Positions 1 to 5,858 of a stretch of 12,930 bases of DNA are shown one piece after another (the stretch's first letter is position 1; every line of letters begins with the position of its first letter). The notes beneath the pieces are model-generated. The model saw only the letters and a list, made by a program, of their open reading frames with translations, searched no databases and was not told the DNA's origin. The DNA lies in assembly GCA_025358395.1 (NCBI GenBank), contig JANYJT010000002.1, forward strand, positions 1 through 12,930, read 5' to 3'. This stretch comes from Bacteroidia bacterium. GTDB taxonomy: Bacteria > Bacteroidota > Bacteroidia > Bacteroidales > Prolixibacteraceae. Made by a program: the position numbers and the translations under genes.

Positions 1-1601
1 GAAATATCAATCAATCCGCTGGTATCATTGTCGAAGCTGATCTGAATGCTATCGCCGGCCATTGTCACAGGCATTTCGTTCGAGATTTGTGATGAGCCGA
101 TAAAGATGTTGTTCATCCCGTTAACCGTGAAGTAGTAGAAACTGTTGCCGTTCTTGATATCCGACTGGATTCGGCTGACCATTGTTTTTAACACCATCTT
201 TTTTGTGACGTTCTTCGGATTGATTTTATTGCCGGCCATGTTGTAGGCATTTTTGTAGGCCATCAGCGTTTCCACCAACGTGTTTCCTACCCCAACGATG
301 GTATAATCCTCAATCGCGACCATCGCGAACATCTTGACCAGTCCGCCGTTGTCTTTCAGCGTCATCATGTACGTTGGAATGTTGTTGATATTGTATGGGA
401 TGGGTAGCGATGAGGAATAGCGTTTTTCCTGCACTTTCCCTATGGCCGAATTTTGGGCGGCACGTTCTGTCGCACCACTTTGTTTGTACCAAACAGCTTT
501 TTTTGTTCTTGTATCCACCAGAACAAATCCAACGGTGGCTTCGTCGGCACCTACCGAAGTAAGGCCTGTGTACCAATAGGATTTGTTGTCTTCACCATAG
601 ACAAGAGAGAGGCCCTGGGTTATCTGCAGTTTGTTCTCGTTGGAGAAATTCCAGAATCCTTTCACAAAATTGCCCCAGTCGTTGAGTTGCTCCTCAATAA
701 ATTTGTCGGGCTGAATCCGGTCTATCCAGGCTGGCGCCTGATCTATCGGATACTCTGCACATTTACCGGTTTCCGTGTTAACGACCACGACACTTACCGC
801 GTTATCCCCGTAGAAGCCAATGGTTTTTTTGTATTTTGTCACGACCCAGTAAGGCGTTCCATCGTCATCTATTTCAAAGCTGTAGTCTGTGAGTCCGGTA
901 TCATAAAAACCGCTGAGATAGATGTGTCTTTCGAGGTTGTCGCCAAAATATGCTTCCGACTGATATTTGACCAGAACCTTGTGCCCATTGACCTCCTGAA
1001 CCAATTTGACATCCCGCTCGTTACAGGCATTGACCATCACATAGCCATTGGTTCCCTCCTTATTTTTGTTCCATTTGAAAAAACCGGAATGGAGCAGAGG
1101 GGCGACCCAGTAAAGTTCATTCCGGACTTTTTGAATGACAAATGTTCCCAGTCTTACCTGGCTTCCCAAGGCAGGCTGTGCGCCAAGAACCTTATCTCCG
1201 AGCAGATTCGCCAAAGGTTCATCCACCACACGGATCTTGTCGATCGAGATAGGCGCCATGTGAGTAGAGAGATTCTCACCGATCTCAACATTCCCAATCA
1301 TCCCACGATAGTCGTTCCATCTAAAGAGAGACCACGACGTGACAAAAGGCACTACCGTCATATACATTATCAAAGCGATGAAAATCCATTTGGGAATAGT
1401 CATGCTCGTCAGCAGTTTCAAAGCCTGCATCTCGTTGGTTACCTGAGGTACCACACGGAGGTTCATGATGACCCAGAGCAGCGTGAGAGCGCCTATCAAA
1501 GCCGGTAATCCGGGAAATCCGAAGGCCACAACAGGCATTTGCGTATAGACTGCGATCAGGGCCACAACAAGAAGAATGATTACTTGGCTAACTCTTTTCA
1601 T
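1..1601 (-). CDS. Large membrane-anchored protein of unknown function (C-terminus cut off by window edge)
   Basis: I do not recognise a named family. Reading down from the ATG at 1601-1599, the frame stays open for 533 codons to the left edge, so the gene is partial and has no stop here. The N-terminus is very hydrophobic, with likely membrane segments at about residues 5-27, 30-48 and 71-90. A long, mainly polar domain follows (from about 95), rich in Tyr, Trp and Asn, with stretches such as LYWVAPLLHSGFFKW, RIQPDKFIEEQLNDW and GLVKMFAMVAIEDYTIVGVG. From memory, long proteins with similar wording occur in Firmicutes and are only called conserved membrane proteins; that is recollection, not a search. 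The topology suggests three N-terminal helices anchoring an extracytoplasmic domain. A TAnnTTTG box lies 34 bp upstream. A 351-codon plus-strand ORF (453-1508) is its antisense shadow: its sequence is low in recognisable motifs, whereas the minus frame has clear membrane segments and an uninterrupted frame. Confidence 0.85.
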   Translation of the reverse strand, partial: MKRVSQVIILLVVALIAVYTQMPVVAFGFPGLPALIGALTLLWVIMNLRVVPQVTNEMQALKLLTSMTIPKWIFIALIMYMTVVPFVTSWSLFRWNDYRGMIGNVEIGENLSTHMAPISIDKIRVVDEPLANLLGDKVLGAQPALGSQVRLGTFVIQKVRNELYWVAPLLHSGFFKWNKNKEGTNGYVMVNACNERDVKLVQEVNGHKVLVKYQSEAYFGDNLERHIYLSGFYDTGLTDYSFEIDDDGTPYWVVTKYKKTIGFYGDNAVSVVVVNTETGKCAEYPIDQAPAWIDRIQPDKFIEEQLNDWGNFVKGFWNFSNENKLQITQGLSLVYGEDNKSYWYTGLTSVGADEATVGFVLVDTRTKKAVWYKQSGATERAAQNSAIGKVQEKRYSSSLPIPYNINNIPTYMMTLKDNGGLVKMFAMVAIEDYTIVGVGNTLVETLMAYKNAYNMAGNKINPKNVTKKMVLKTMVSRIQSDIKNGNSFYYFTVNGMNNIFIGSSQISNEMPVTMAGDSIQISFDNDTSGLIDI

Positions 1602-1635
1602 CTTTATCTAATTTAATTGGAGGACTATAATACAT

Positions 1636-1643
1636 CAAATTTA
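1636..1643 (-). promoter_or_regulatory. Candidate -7 box for the left-edge membrane protein
   Basis: Read on the minus strand this is TAAATTTG, an exact match to the Bacteroidota -7 consensus TAnnTTTG. It ends 34 bp before the ATG at 1601, giving a leader of about 28-30 nt. No clear TTTG element is visible at the expected -33 spacing, so only half the promoter is supported. Confidence 0.45.
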
Positions 1644-1816
1644 AACAATTTTCTCTTTAACCAGCTGGAATTTAAATTATAGAAAACAATTGTTTCATTG
1701 GACTTTTTAAATATGCTTAATAAATTCCCCGATGAATTGTATGCAGGTAGAATGCAATTGAAATCGGGATATTCATCGTAACCCTTAGTTTATACCTGTA
1801 TTTTGCTAAAAAACGT

Positions 1817-1948
1817 GTTTGCCTTGACTTTCTCATTAATTTCATTAAAGTTTGCCTTGATAATTTCATTAATTATGCTTATGTTTGCCTTGATATTATC
1901 ATGAATTATTCTTAAGTTTGCCTTGATATTCTCGCAAAAATTAAATTA
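1817..1948 (+). repeat. Four 33-bp direct repeats upstream of the DUF4143 ATPase
   Basis: The 11-base core GTTTGCCTTGA occurs at 1817, 1850, 1883 and 1916, exactly 33 bp apart each time. It is invariant in all four copies. The remaining 22 bases are A/T-rich and drift: units 2 and 3 agree at 28 of 33 positions, units 1 and 2 at 23 of 33, and unit 4 decays after TATTCTC. The array ends 5 bp before the ATPase start codon. All units point the same way and the core is not palindromic, so this is neither a hairpin nor a CRISPR array. The junctions of units 2/3 and 3/4 create exact TAnnTTTG -7 boxes (TATGTTTG and TAAGTTTG). In the reading frame of the ATPase each core contains a TGA stop, so the array is not an N-terminal extension of that gene. 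Role unknown; an operator or promoter array is the simplest guess. Confidence 0.95.
1913..1920 (+). promoter_or_regulatory. Candidate -7 box of the ATPase, inside the last repeat junction
   Basis: TAAGTTTG matches TAnnTTTG exactly and overlaps the first five bases of the fourth 33-bp repeat. Transcription would begin near 1925-1928, leaving a leader of about 26-29 nt. A second exact match (TATGTTTG, 1880-1887) lies one repeat upstream. The 25-nt gap between one repeat's TTTG and the next box is longer than the usual 19-21 nt -33/-7 spacer, so the repeats are not simply tandem complete promoters. Confidence 0.4.
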
Positions 1949-1953
1949 TAATT

Positions 1954-3273
1954 ATGCAAAGAGCTATATTTCAGTTACTAATAGAGTGGAAGAAGAACCA
2001 ACCGCGCAAAGTCCTTTTGTTGAGAGGGGCAAGGCAGGTTGGCAAAACTTTTGTTGCCAGGGAATTAGGCAAAACTTTTAAATATTATGTGGAGGTTAAT
2101 TTTGAGCGGGATATTGATACACAGCTTTTTTTCGATCAAAATTTCGATCCTGAAAGAATCTGTGGCAATCTTTCCGCCTATTATGGAATACCTATCGTGG
2201 AAGGACAAACCCTGCTTTTCTTCGATGAGATTCAGGCATGTCCAAAAGCCATTCAGGCACTCCGTTTTTTTTACGAATCAAAACCAAAATTGCATGTGAT
2301 GGCCGCAGGTTCATTGCTGGAGTTTGCATTGACTGAATTGTCATCATTCGGAGTAGGCAGAATCCACTCATTATTCATGTATCCTATGTCGTTTGATGAA
2401 TTTTTGAATGCTCACAACGAAGGGCGATTGGTTGATCTGAAAAAGGAGGCGACCCCTGAAAATCCATTGAATCCGGCATTTCACAATAAGTTGACCGATT
2501 ATCTGAAAAAATTTCTGCTCACCGGAGGTATGCCCGAAGTAGTTAAAACCTATGTTGACAATAGTTCAAACCCCGTTGCCGCGCAAAAGGCATTGGCAGA
2601 TATTATGGTATCACTTTACGATGATTTTGTTAAATACAAAAAGCGTTCACCGGTACTACGGCTAAGGGAAGTATTGGATTCTGTATTTCAGCAGGCCGGT
2701 GGCAAATACATCTACGCAAAGGCAGGTGAATTGTCAAATATTGCACAAGCCAAAGAGGCGGTCGATTTGCTTGAAATGGCCGGATTAATTCACAAAGTAT
2801 ATCACTCTTCAGGGCAGGGAATCCCATTGGGAGCAGGAGCGAACCACAAGGTATTCAAAGTGTTGTTTCTCGATACCGGTCTCTTGCAACAAAATGCCGG
2901 ATTGAAGCTGGCTGACTTTTTGGTGGCAGAAAATACTGAGATGCTAAACAAGGGGAGGTTAGCTGAGATTTTCGCCGGACTTGAAATGATCAAGTACAGT
3001 CATCCGGAAGACCGGCCACAGCTCTATTACTGGCACCGCGAAAAAAGGGGCAGCAATGCGGAGGTTGATTATTTGTACAATAGAGATGGCAAGATTCTAC
3101 CGGTAGAAGTGAAGTCAGGCAGCAGTGGAAAGATGCAGAGTTTGTTCCAATTTTTGGCAGAAAAAGATGCCCCCGGCGGAATTCGATTGTCTCTGGAGAA
3201 TTTTGGTTCTTATCATAAGATTGAGGTCATTCCTTTATATGCTATTTCAAATCTTTCTATCAGCAATAGATAA
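1954..3273 (+). CDS. AAA+ ATPase, AAA_14 / DUF4143 family
   Basis: 439-aa predicted cytoplasmic ATPase. The N-terminal P-loop domain has a Walker A motif GARQVGKT at residues 25-32 and a Walker B LLFFDE at 87-92, with a likely sensor-1 region MAAGSLLEF at 116-124 and the family-typical GVGRIHSLFMYPMSFDEF around 133-150. A helical middle follows. The C-terminal DUF4143 part carries EVDYLY (370-375) and EVKSG (385-389), the spaced acidic/Lys pattern of a PD-(D/E)xK-like fold. Full-length for the family (about 380-450 aa). The family is abundant and multi-copy in Bacteroidota and archaea, but its role is not established; nucleic-acid processing or defence-like functions are only suggested by the fold. 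The ATG at 1954 is the first start after the repeat array. The gene stands alone, flanked by convergent and divergent minus-strand genes, as expected for a self-contained mobile or accessory unit. No terminator is evident after its stop. Confidence 0.93.
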   Translation: MQRAIFQLLIEWKKNQPRKVLLLRGARQVGKTFVARELGKTFKYYVEVNFERDIDTQLFFDQNFDPERICGNLSAYYGIPIVEGQTLLFFDEIQACPKAIQALRFFYESKPKLHVMAAGSLLEFALTELSSFGVGRIHSLFMYPMSFDEFLNAHNEGRLVDLKKEATPENPLNPAFHNKLTDYLKKFLLTGGMPEVVKTYVDNSSNPVAAQKALADIMVSLYDDFVKYKKRSPVLRLREVLDSVFQQAGGKYIYAKAGELSNIAQAKEAVDLLEMAGLIHKVYHSSGQGIPLGAGANHKVFKVLFLDTGLLQQNAGLKLADFLVAENTEMLNKGRLAEIFAGLEMIKYSHPEDRPQLYYWHREKRGSNAEVDYLYNRDGKILPVEVKSGSSGKMQSLFQFLAEKDAPGGIRLSLENFGSYHKIEVIPLYAISNLSISNR

Positions 3274-3351
3274 TCCCGGGCATTCTTCTACAAGGGTGAC
3301 CGGAAGATTATTCCTCAAAAAATTTAATTTTAAAATCCGGGGAGTTTAAAA

Positions 3352-3462
3352 ATGAACCAAACTACTAAAAATAAGGATTCAAGGATTAATGAATTTCTAA
3401 TTCAACTGAAAGTTTTCCAAGTACTAAACCCGCCCCATCTTTCCAATGAAAGAGTCATTTAA
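3352..3462 (+). CDS. Possible 36-aa small ORF or gene remnant
   Basis: A short frame begins at the ATG at 3352 and encodes 36 residues: a polar start (MNQTTKNKDSR), then INEFLIQLKVFQVLNPPHLS. It has an A-rich leader (GGAGTTTAAAA) and lies between the ATPase and the corrinoid gene. The middle vaguely resembles the start of the core-binding domain of tyrosine recombinases, so it could be an integrase stub, but this is a weak impression from about 20 residues. It may equally be chance. The rest of 3274-3482 shows no gene, repeat or convincing terminator. Confidence 0.2.
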   Translation: MNQTTKNKDSRINEFLIQLKVFQVLNPPHLSNERVI

Positions 3463-3482
3463 GGCGATGCACTCATGGGATA

Positions 3483-4151
3483 TCAGGAAGCCAGTCTGTT
3501 CAGGTATTCAACGGCTTTTTGGGGATCAGGTGCATAAAAATCGGCACCGATGCTTTTGCAGAAATCTGCATTGACAGGTGCACCGCCGATCAGGACTTTT
3601 GTTTCCGGAATGTGCTCTTTTATTCCGGCAACGATTTCGCCCATATTTACCATGGTGGTTGTTAATAATGCAGATAAACCTACCACTGCCCCGGGGTTGT
3701 TTTTCAGTGCATCAATAAAACGTTCTGATCCGACATCCACACCCAGGTCGACGATTGTCCAACCGCCACCTTCCACCATCATGGCTACCAGATTCTTGCC
3801 AATGTCATGAAGGTCTCCCTTGACAGTTCCAATGATGAAGGTTCCTTTTGATTTGATCGCTCCGGAAGCGAAGAAAGGTTTCAACTGCACCATTGAAGCA
3901 CCCATGGCTTTAGCCGACATAAGCATTTGGGGAACAAAAATTTTATTTTCGGAAAACTTCATACCAACGTTTCCCATCGCCGGAATCAATGCTTCTTCGA
4001 GAATCCGCTGAGGATCGACACCAGCCTCCAGGGCTTGCCGGGTGAGTTCGTGTGAACCATCCATCCCTCTTAGTTGTGGTGGATATGGCGATTTCAGGTC
4101 GATTTTTCCAAATTCAACAGCTTCCAGAAGTTTTATAATTATATCGTTCAT
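3483..4151 (-). CDS. Corrinoid (cobalamin-binding) protein of the MtaC/MtbC type
   Basis: 222-aa cytoplasmic corrinoid carrier. Residues about 1-90 form the helical cap (B12-binding_2 type). From about 102 a Rossmann-like cobalamin domain follows, with the base-off/His-on signature D113-x-H115-x-x-G118 (GDLHDIGKNL), then GLSALL (S160-x-L162) and IGG (188-190). His115 would be the lower axial ligand to cobalt. Proteins of this kind shuttle methyl groups between two methyltransferases, one loading the corrinoid from a methylated substrate and the other passing it to an acceptor such as tetrahydrofolate. Neither partner is in this window, so the substrate cannot be inferred. It is the last gene of a minus-strand run, 85 bp after the SixA-like gene; a short palindrome in that gap could serve a promoter of its own. 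No cobalamin riboswitch is visible upstream. Confidence 0.92.
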   Translation of the reverse strand: MNDIIIKLLEAVEFGKIDLKSPYPPQLRGMDGSHELTRQALEAGVDPQRILEEALIPAMGNVGMKFSENKIFVPQMLMSAKAMGASMVQLKPFFASGAIKSKGTFIIGTVKGDLHDIGKNLVAMMVEGGGWTIVDLGVDVGSERFIDALKNNPGAVVGLSALLTTTMVNMGEIVAGIKEHIPETKVLIGGAPVNADFCKSIGADFYAPDPQKAVEYLNRLAS

Positions 4152-4196
4152 TTCATACTTGTTTAGTTGCTTGATTATTATCTGATTAATGTGCTA

Positions 4197-4212
4197 AGTT
4201 AAAAATTTAACT
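4197..4212. promoter_or_regulatory. 16-bp A/T palindrome before the corrinoid gene
   Basis: Two 7-bp arms, AGTTAAA and TTTAACT, flank a 2-bp centre in the gap between the SixA-like and corrinoid genes. On the minus strand it contains TAAATTTT, one base off the TAnnTTTG box. It could be an operator or part of a separate promoter for the corrinoid gene. A/T-only palindromes of this size also arise by chance in such spacers. Confidence 0.25.
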
Positions 4213-4236
4213 GAATTATTGACATAGGGAAAAGGG

Positions 4237-4728
4237 TTATAATAAATCCGGTATCCACCGATGTGTCATCCTCCCGGAACGTTCCTTCAACTCCTCCCAG
4301 TTGTCAATCTCGAAATCGACTACCACAGTTGAGCAAGTGGGTACATCAAGGGAAAAACCGGGCAACAGATAATCCAGAAAATAGTAAACAGCAGGATTGT
4401 GACCTACCACCATCACGGTAGTGTATTTGTTGTCAAGTTCCTGCAGCATCCGGCTAAAAGAACCGGATTGCATACCGGAATAAAGCTTCTTTTCATACCT
4501 GACTGCCGCTGTTGAGTATGCCAAATTTTTGGCATAAATCTTAGTGGTTTGGGTAGTCCGAACGGCAGGACTGGAGATAATCAGATCGGGATTAATCCCT
4601 ACCTTAACCATTTCGCTACTGATTTGATCGGCATTCTCTTCGCCACGTTCTGTTAATGTCCGGTCAAAATCCTGGTCGTAACCGTGCTGTATGGTCTTGG
4701 CATGACGAACAATGATCACTCGCTTCAT
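4237..4728 (-). CDS. SixA-like histidine phosphatase
   Basis: 163-aa member of the histidine phosphatase superfamily. The N-terminal RHAK motif (8-11) supplies the phospho-accepting His9 and phosphate-binding Arg8. SSPAVRTTQT (52-61) supplies the second Arg (57), and VGHNP (108-112) the second catalytic His110. Size and motif spacing match SixA (about 160 aa), which in E. coli removes phosphate from phosphohistidine in signalling or PTS-like proteins. The SixA/phosphohistidine link is known for E. coli only; the substrate here is unknown, and small-molecule phosphatase activity is equally possible. It lies 39 bp after the ROK kinase gene on the same strand, so co-transcription is likely. No PTS components are visible nearby. 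Confidence 0.88.
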   Translation of the reverse strand: MKRVIIVRHAKTIQHGYDQDFDRTLTERGEENADQISSEMVKVGINPDLIISSPAVRTTQTTKIYAKNLAYSTAAVRYEKKLYSGMQSGSFSRMLQELDNKYTTVMVVGHNPAVYYFLDYLLPGFSLDVPTCSTVVVDFEIDNWEELKERSGRMTHRWIPDLL

Positions 4729-4767
4729 ATGGAAAGCTATAGGTTTTCTGCGATTCTTTCAGCCCTT

Positions 4768-5796
4768 TCAGAATTTGATCTTGTCAAGCTCTTTCCAAAC
4801 CAAAGCACTTGCACCAACGATGGCGGCAGTGCCCGATTTAAGTTTAGAGGGGAGAAGTTTTATTTTGTTTCGGTAAAAAGGAAGGAGGTATTTTTCCAAA
4901 CTTTTTTTGGTGGGTGCGAATAGTAATTCACCTGCGGCTACCGGTCCGCCGAAGAGGAAAATCGCCTCCGGACTCAGATAATGCACGGTATCAGCCAGAC
5001 TACGACCGAGAATTTCACCGGTATATTCAAAGACTTCGAGAGCGATGGGATCGTTTTGAACGGCAGCCTCAAACACCATTTTGGCTGTCAGGTCGTTGAA
5101 GGATACTCTAGCCAAAGGACTCTCGTTGTTGTTGTATTTGGAAAGCAGTTCAAAAACGGTTCTTCTGATGCCCGTCGCGGAGCAGTAGGTTTCCAGATGG
5201 CCTTGGGATCCGCATCCACAGGGACGGCCATCAGGCACAACCGTTACATGCCCCAACTCTCCGGCCAGGCCATCATGACCATACACAAGATCGCCATTCA
5301 CGATGATTCCACTGCCCAGACCTGTTCCAAGTGTGATCATTACAAAATTGTTCATACCGATCGCACCGCCGTAGATCATCTCTCCCAGGGCGGCGGCATT
5401 GGCATCGTTGGTCACCTTGATGATGCTGAATTCGGGCAGTTTTGCCTGAATCAGGTCAGTGAGAGGTACCACAGTGACAAAAGGCAGATTCGCGGTTATT
5501 CCGATTGTACCATTGTAATAGTTGGCAAAAGGAGCCCCAATTCCGATTCCCATCACCTCGATATCGGGAATATTTTTCCTGACATTAGCTATGGCAACAA
5601 GGATCTCGACTGTTATGAGTTCGATGAAATCGCTAACCAATTTTTCTGACACATCCGAACGGGCATCCGGATTTTCTTTTTTCTGAGGGGTTGGTAGCTG
5701 CGGTTTCTTTTCGTAGAGCACATTCCCCTCCCTATCGACAATGCCGATGCCGGTATTGGTGCCACCGATGTCTAAACCAACGACAACTTGCCTCAT
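4768..5796 (-). CDS. ROK-family sugar kinase (glucokinase-like)
   Basis: 342-aa cytoplasmic kinase, likely phosphorylating glucose or a related hexose with ATP. Visible motifs: DIGGT phosphate-binding loop (9-13), TNDANAAALGE (129-139) with the presumed catalytic base Asp131, LGTGLGSG (156-163), and GELGH (179-183) whose Glu and His contact sugar and zinc. The ROK zinc site reads CGCGSQGHLE (193-202): the third cysteine of the usual CxCGxxGCxE is a histidine, a possible alternative ligand. The absence of an N-terminal helix-turn-helix argues for a kinase rather than a NagC/XylR-type repressor. It follows the sugar transporter gene after a 62-bp gap containing a strong hairpin and precedes the SixA-like gene. 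Substrate specificity cannot be read from sequence alone; other hexoses or amino sugars are possible. Confidence 0.92.
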   Translation of the reverse strand: MRQVVVGLDIGGTNTGIGIVDREGNVLYEKKPQLPTPQKKENPDARSDVSEKLVSDFIELITVEILVAIANVRKNIPDIEVMGIGIGAPFANYYNGTIGITANLPFVTVVPLTDLIQAKLPEFSIIKVTNDANAAALGEMIYGGAIGMNNFVMITLGTGLGSGIIVNGDLVYGHDGLAGELGHVTVVPDGRPCGCGSQGHLETYCSATGIRRTVFELLSKYNNNESPLARVSFNDLTAKMVFEAAVQNDPIALEVFEYTGEILGRSLADTVHYLSPEAIFLFGGPVAAGELLFAPTKKSLEKYLLPFYRNKIKLLPSKLKSGTAAIVGASALVWKELDKIKF

Positions 5797-5811
5797 ACGA
5801 AAAATGATTGG

Positions 5812-5854
5812 ATTTGGCTCTAAAGGATTATGGAAGAATCCTTTAGAGCCAAAT
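5812..5854 (-). terminator. 18-bp perfect-stem hairpin between transporter and ROK kinase
   Basis: The arms 5812-5829 and 5837-5854 are perfectly complementary over 18 bp, with a 7-nt loop. The hairpin begins 4 nt after the transporter stop codon and ends 15 nt before the kinase ATG. On the minus-strand transcript the stem is followed after about 7 nt by five Ts, so it is an imperfect intrinsic terminator. Its position also fits a partial terminator or mRNA-stabilising stem that sets the transporter-to-kinase expression ratio. Confidence 0.75.
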
Positions 5855-5858
5855 TTCT

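Noticed and set aside
453..1508. 351-codon plus-strand ORF
   Set aside because: It lies antisense to a continuous minus frame with clear membrane segments and a coherent protein; its own translation shows no family motifs.
1727..1800. Interleaved short inverted repeats (CGATGAAT/ATTCATCG and CAGGTA/TACCTG)
   Set aside because: Arms are 6-8 bp with loops over 30 nt and cross each other; not distinguishable from chance in A/T-rich spacer.
1817..1948. CRISPR array
   Set aside because: Only an 11-bp core is constant, the unit is 33 bp in total with A/T drift instead of unique spacers, and no cas gene is present.
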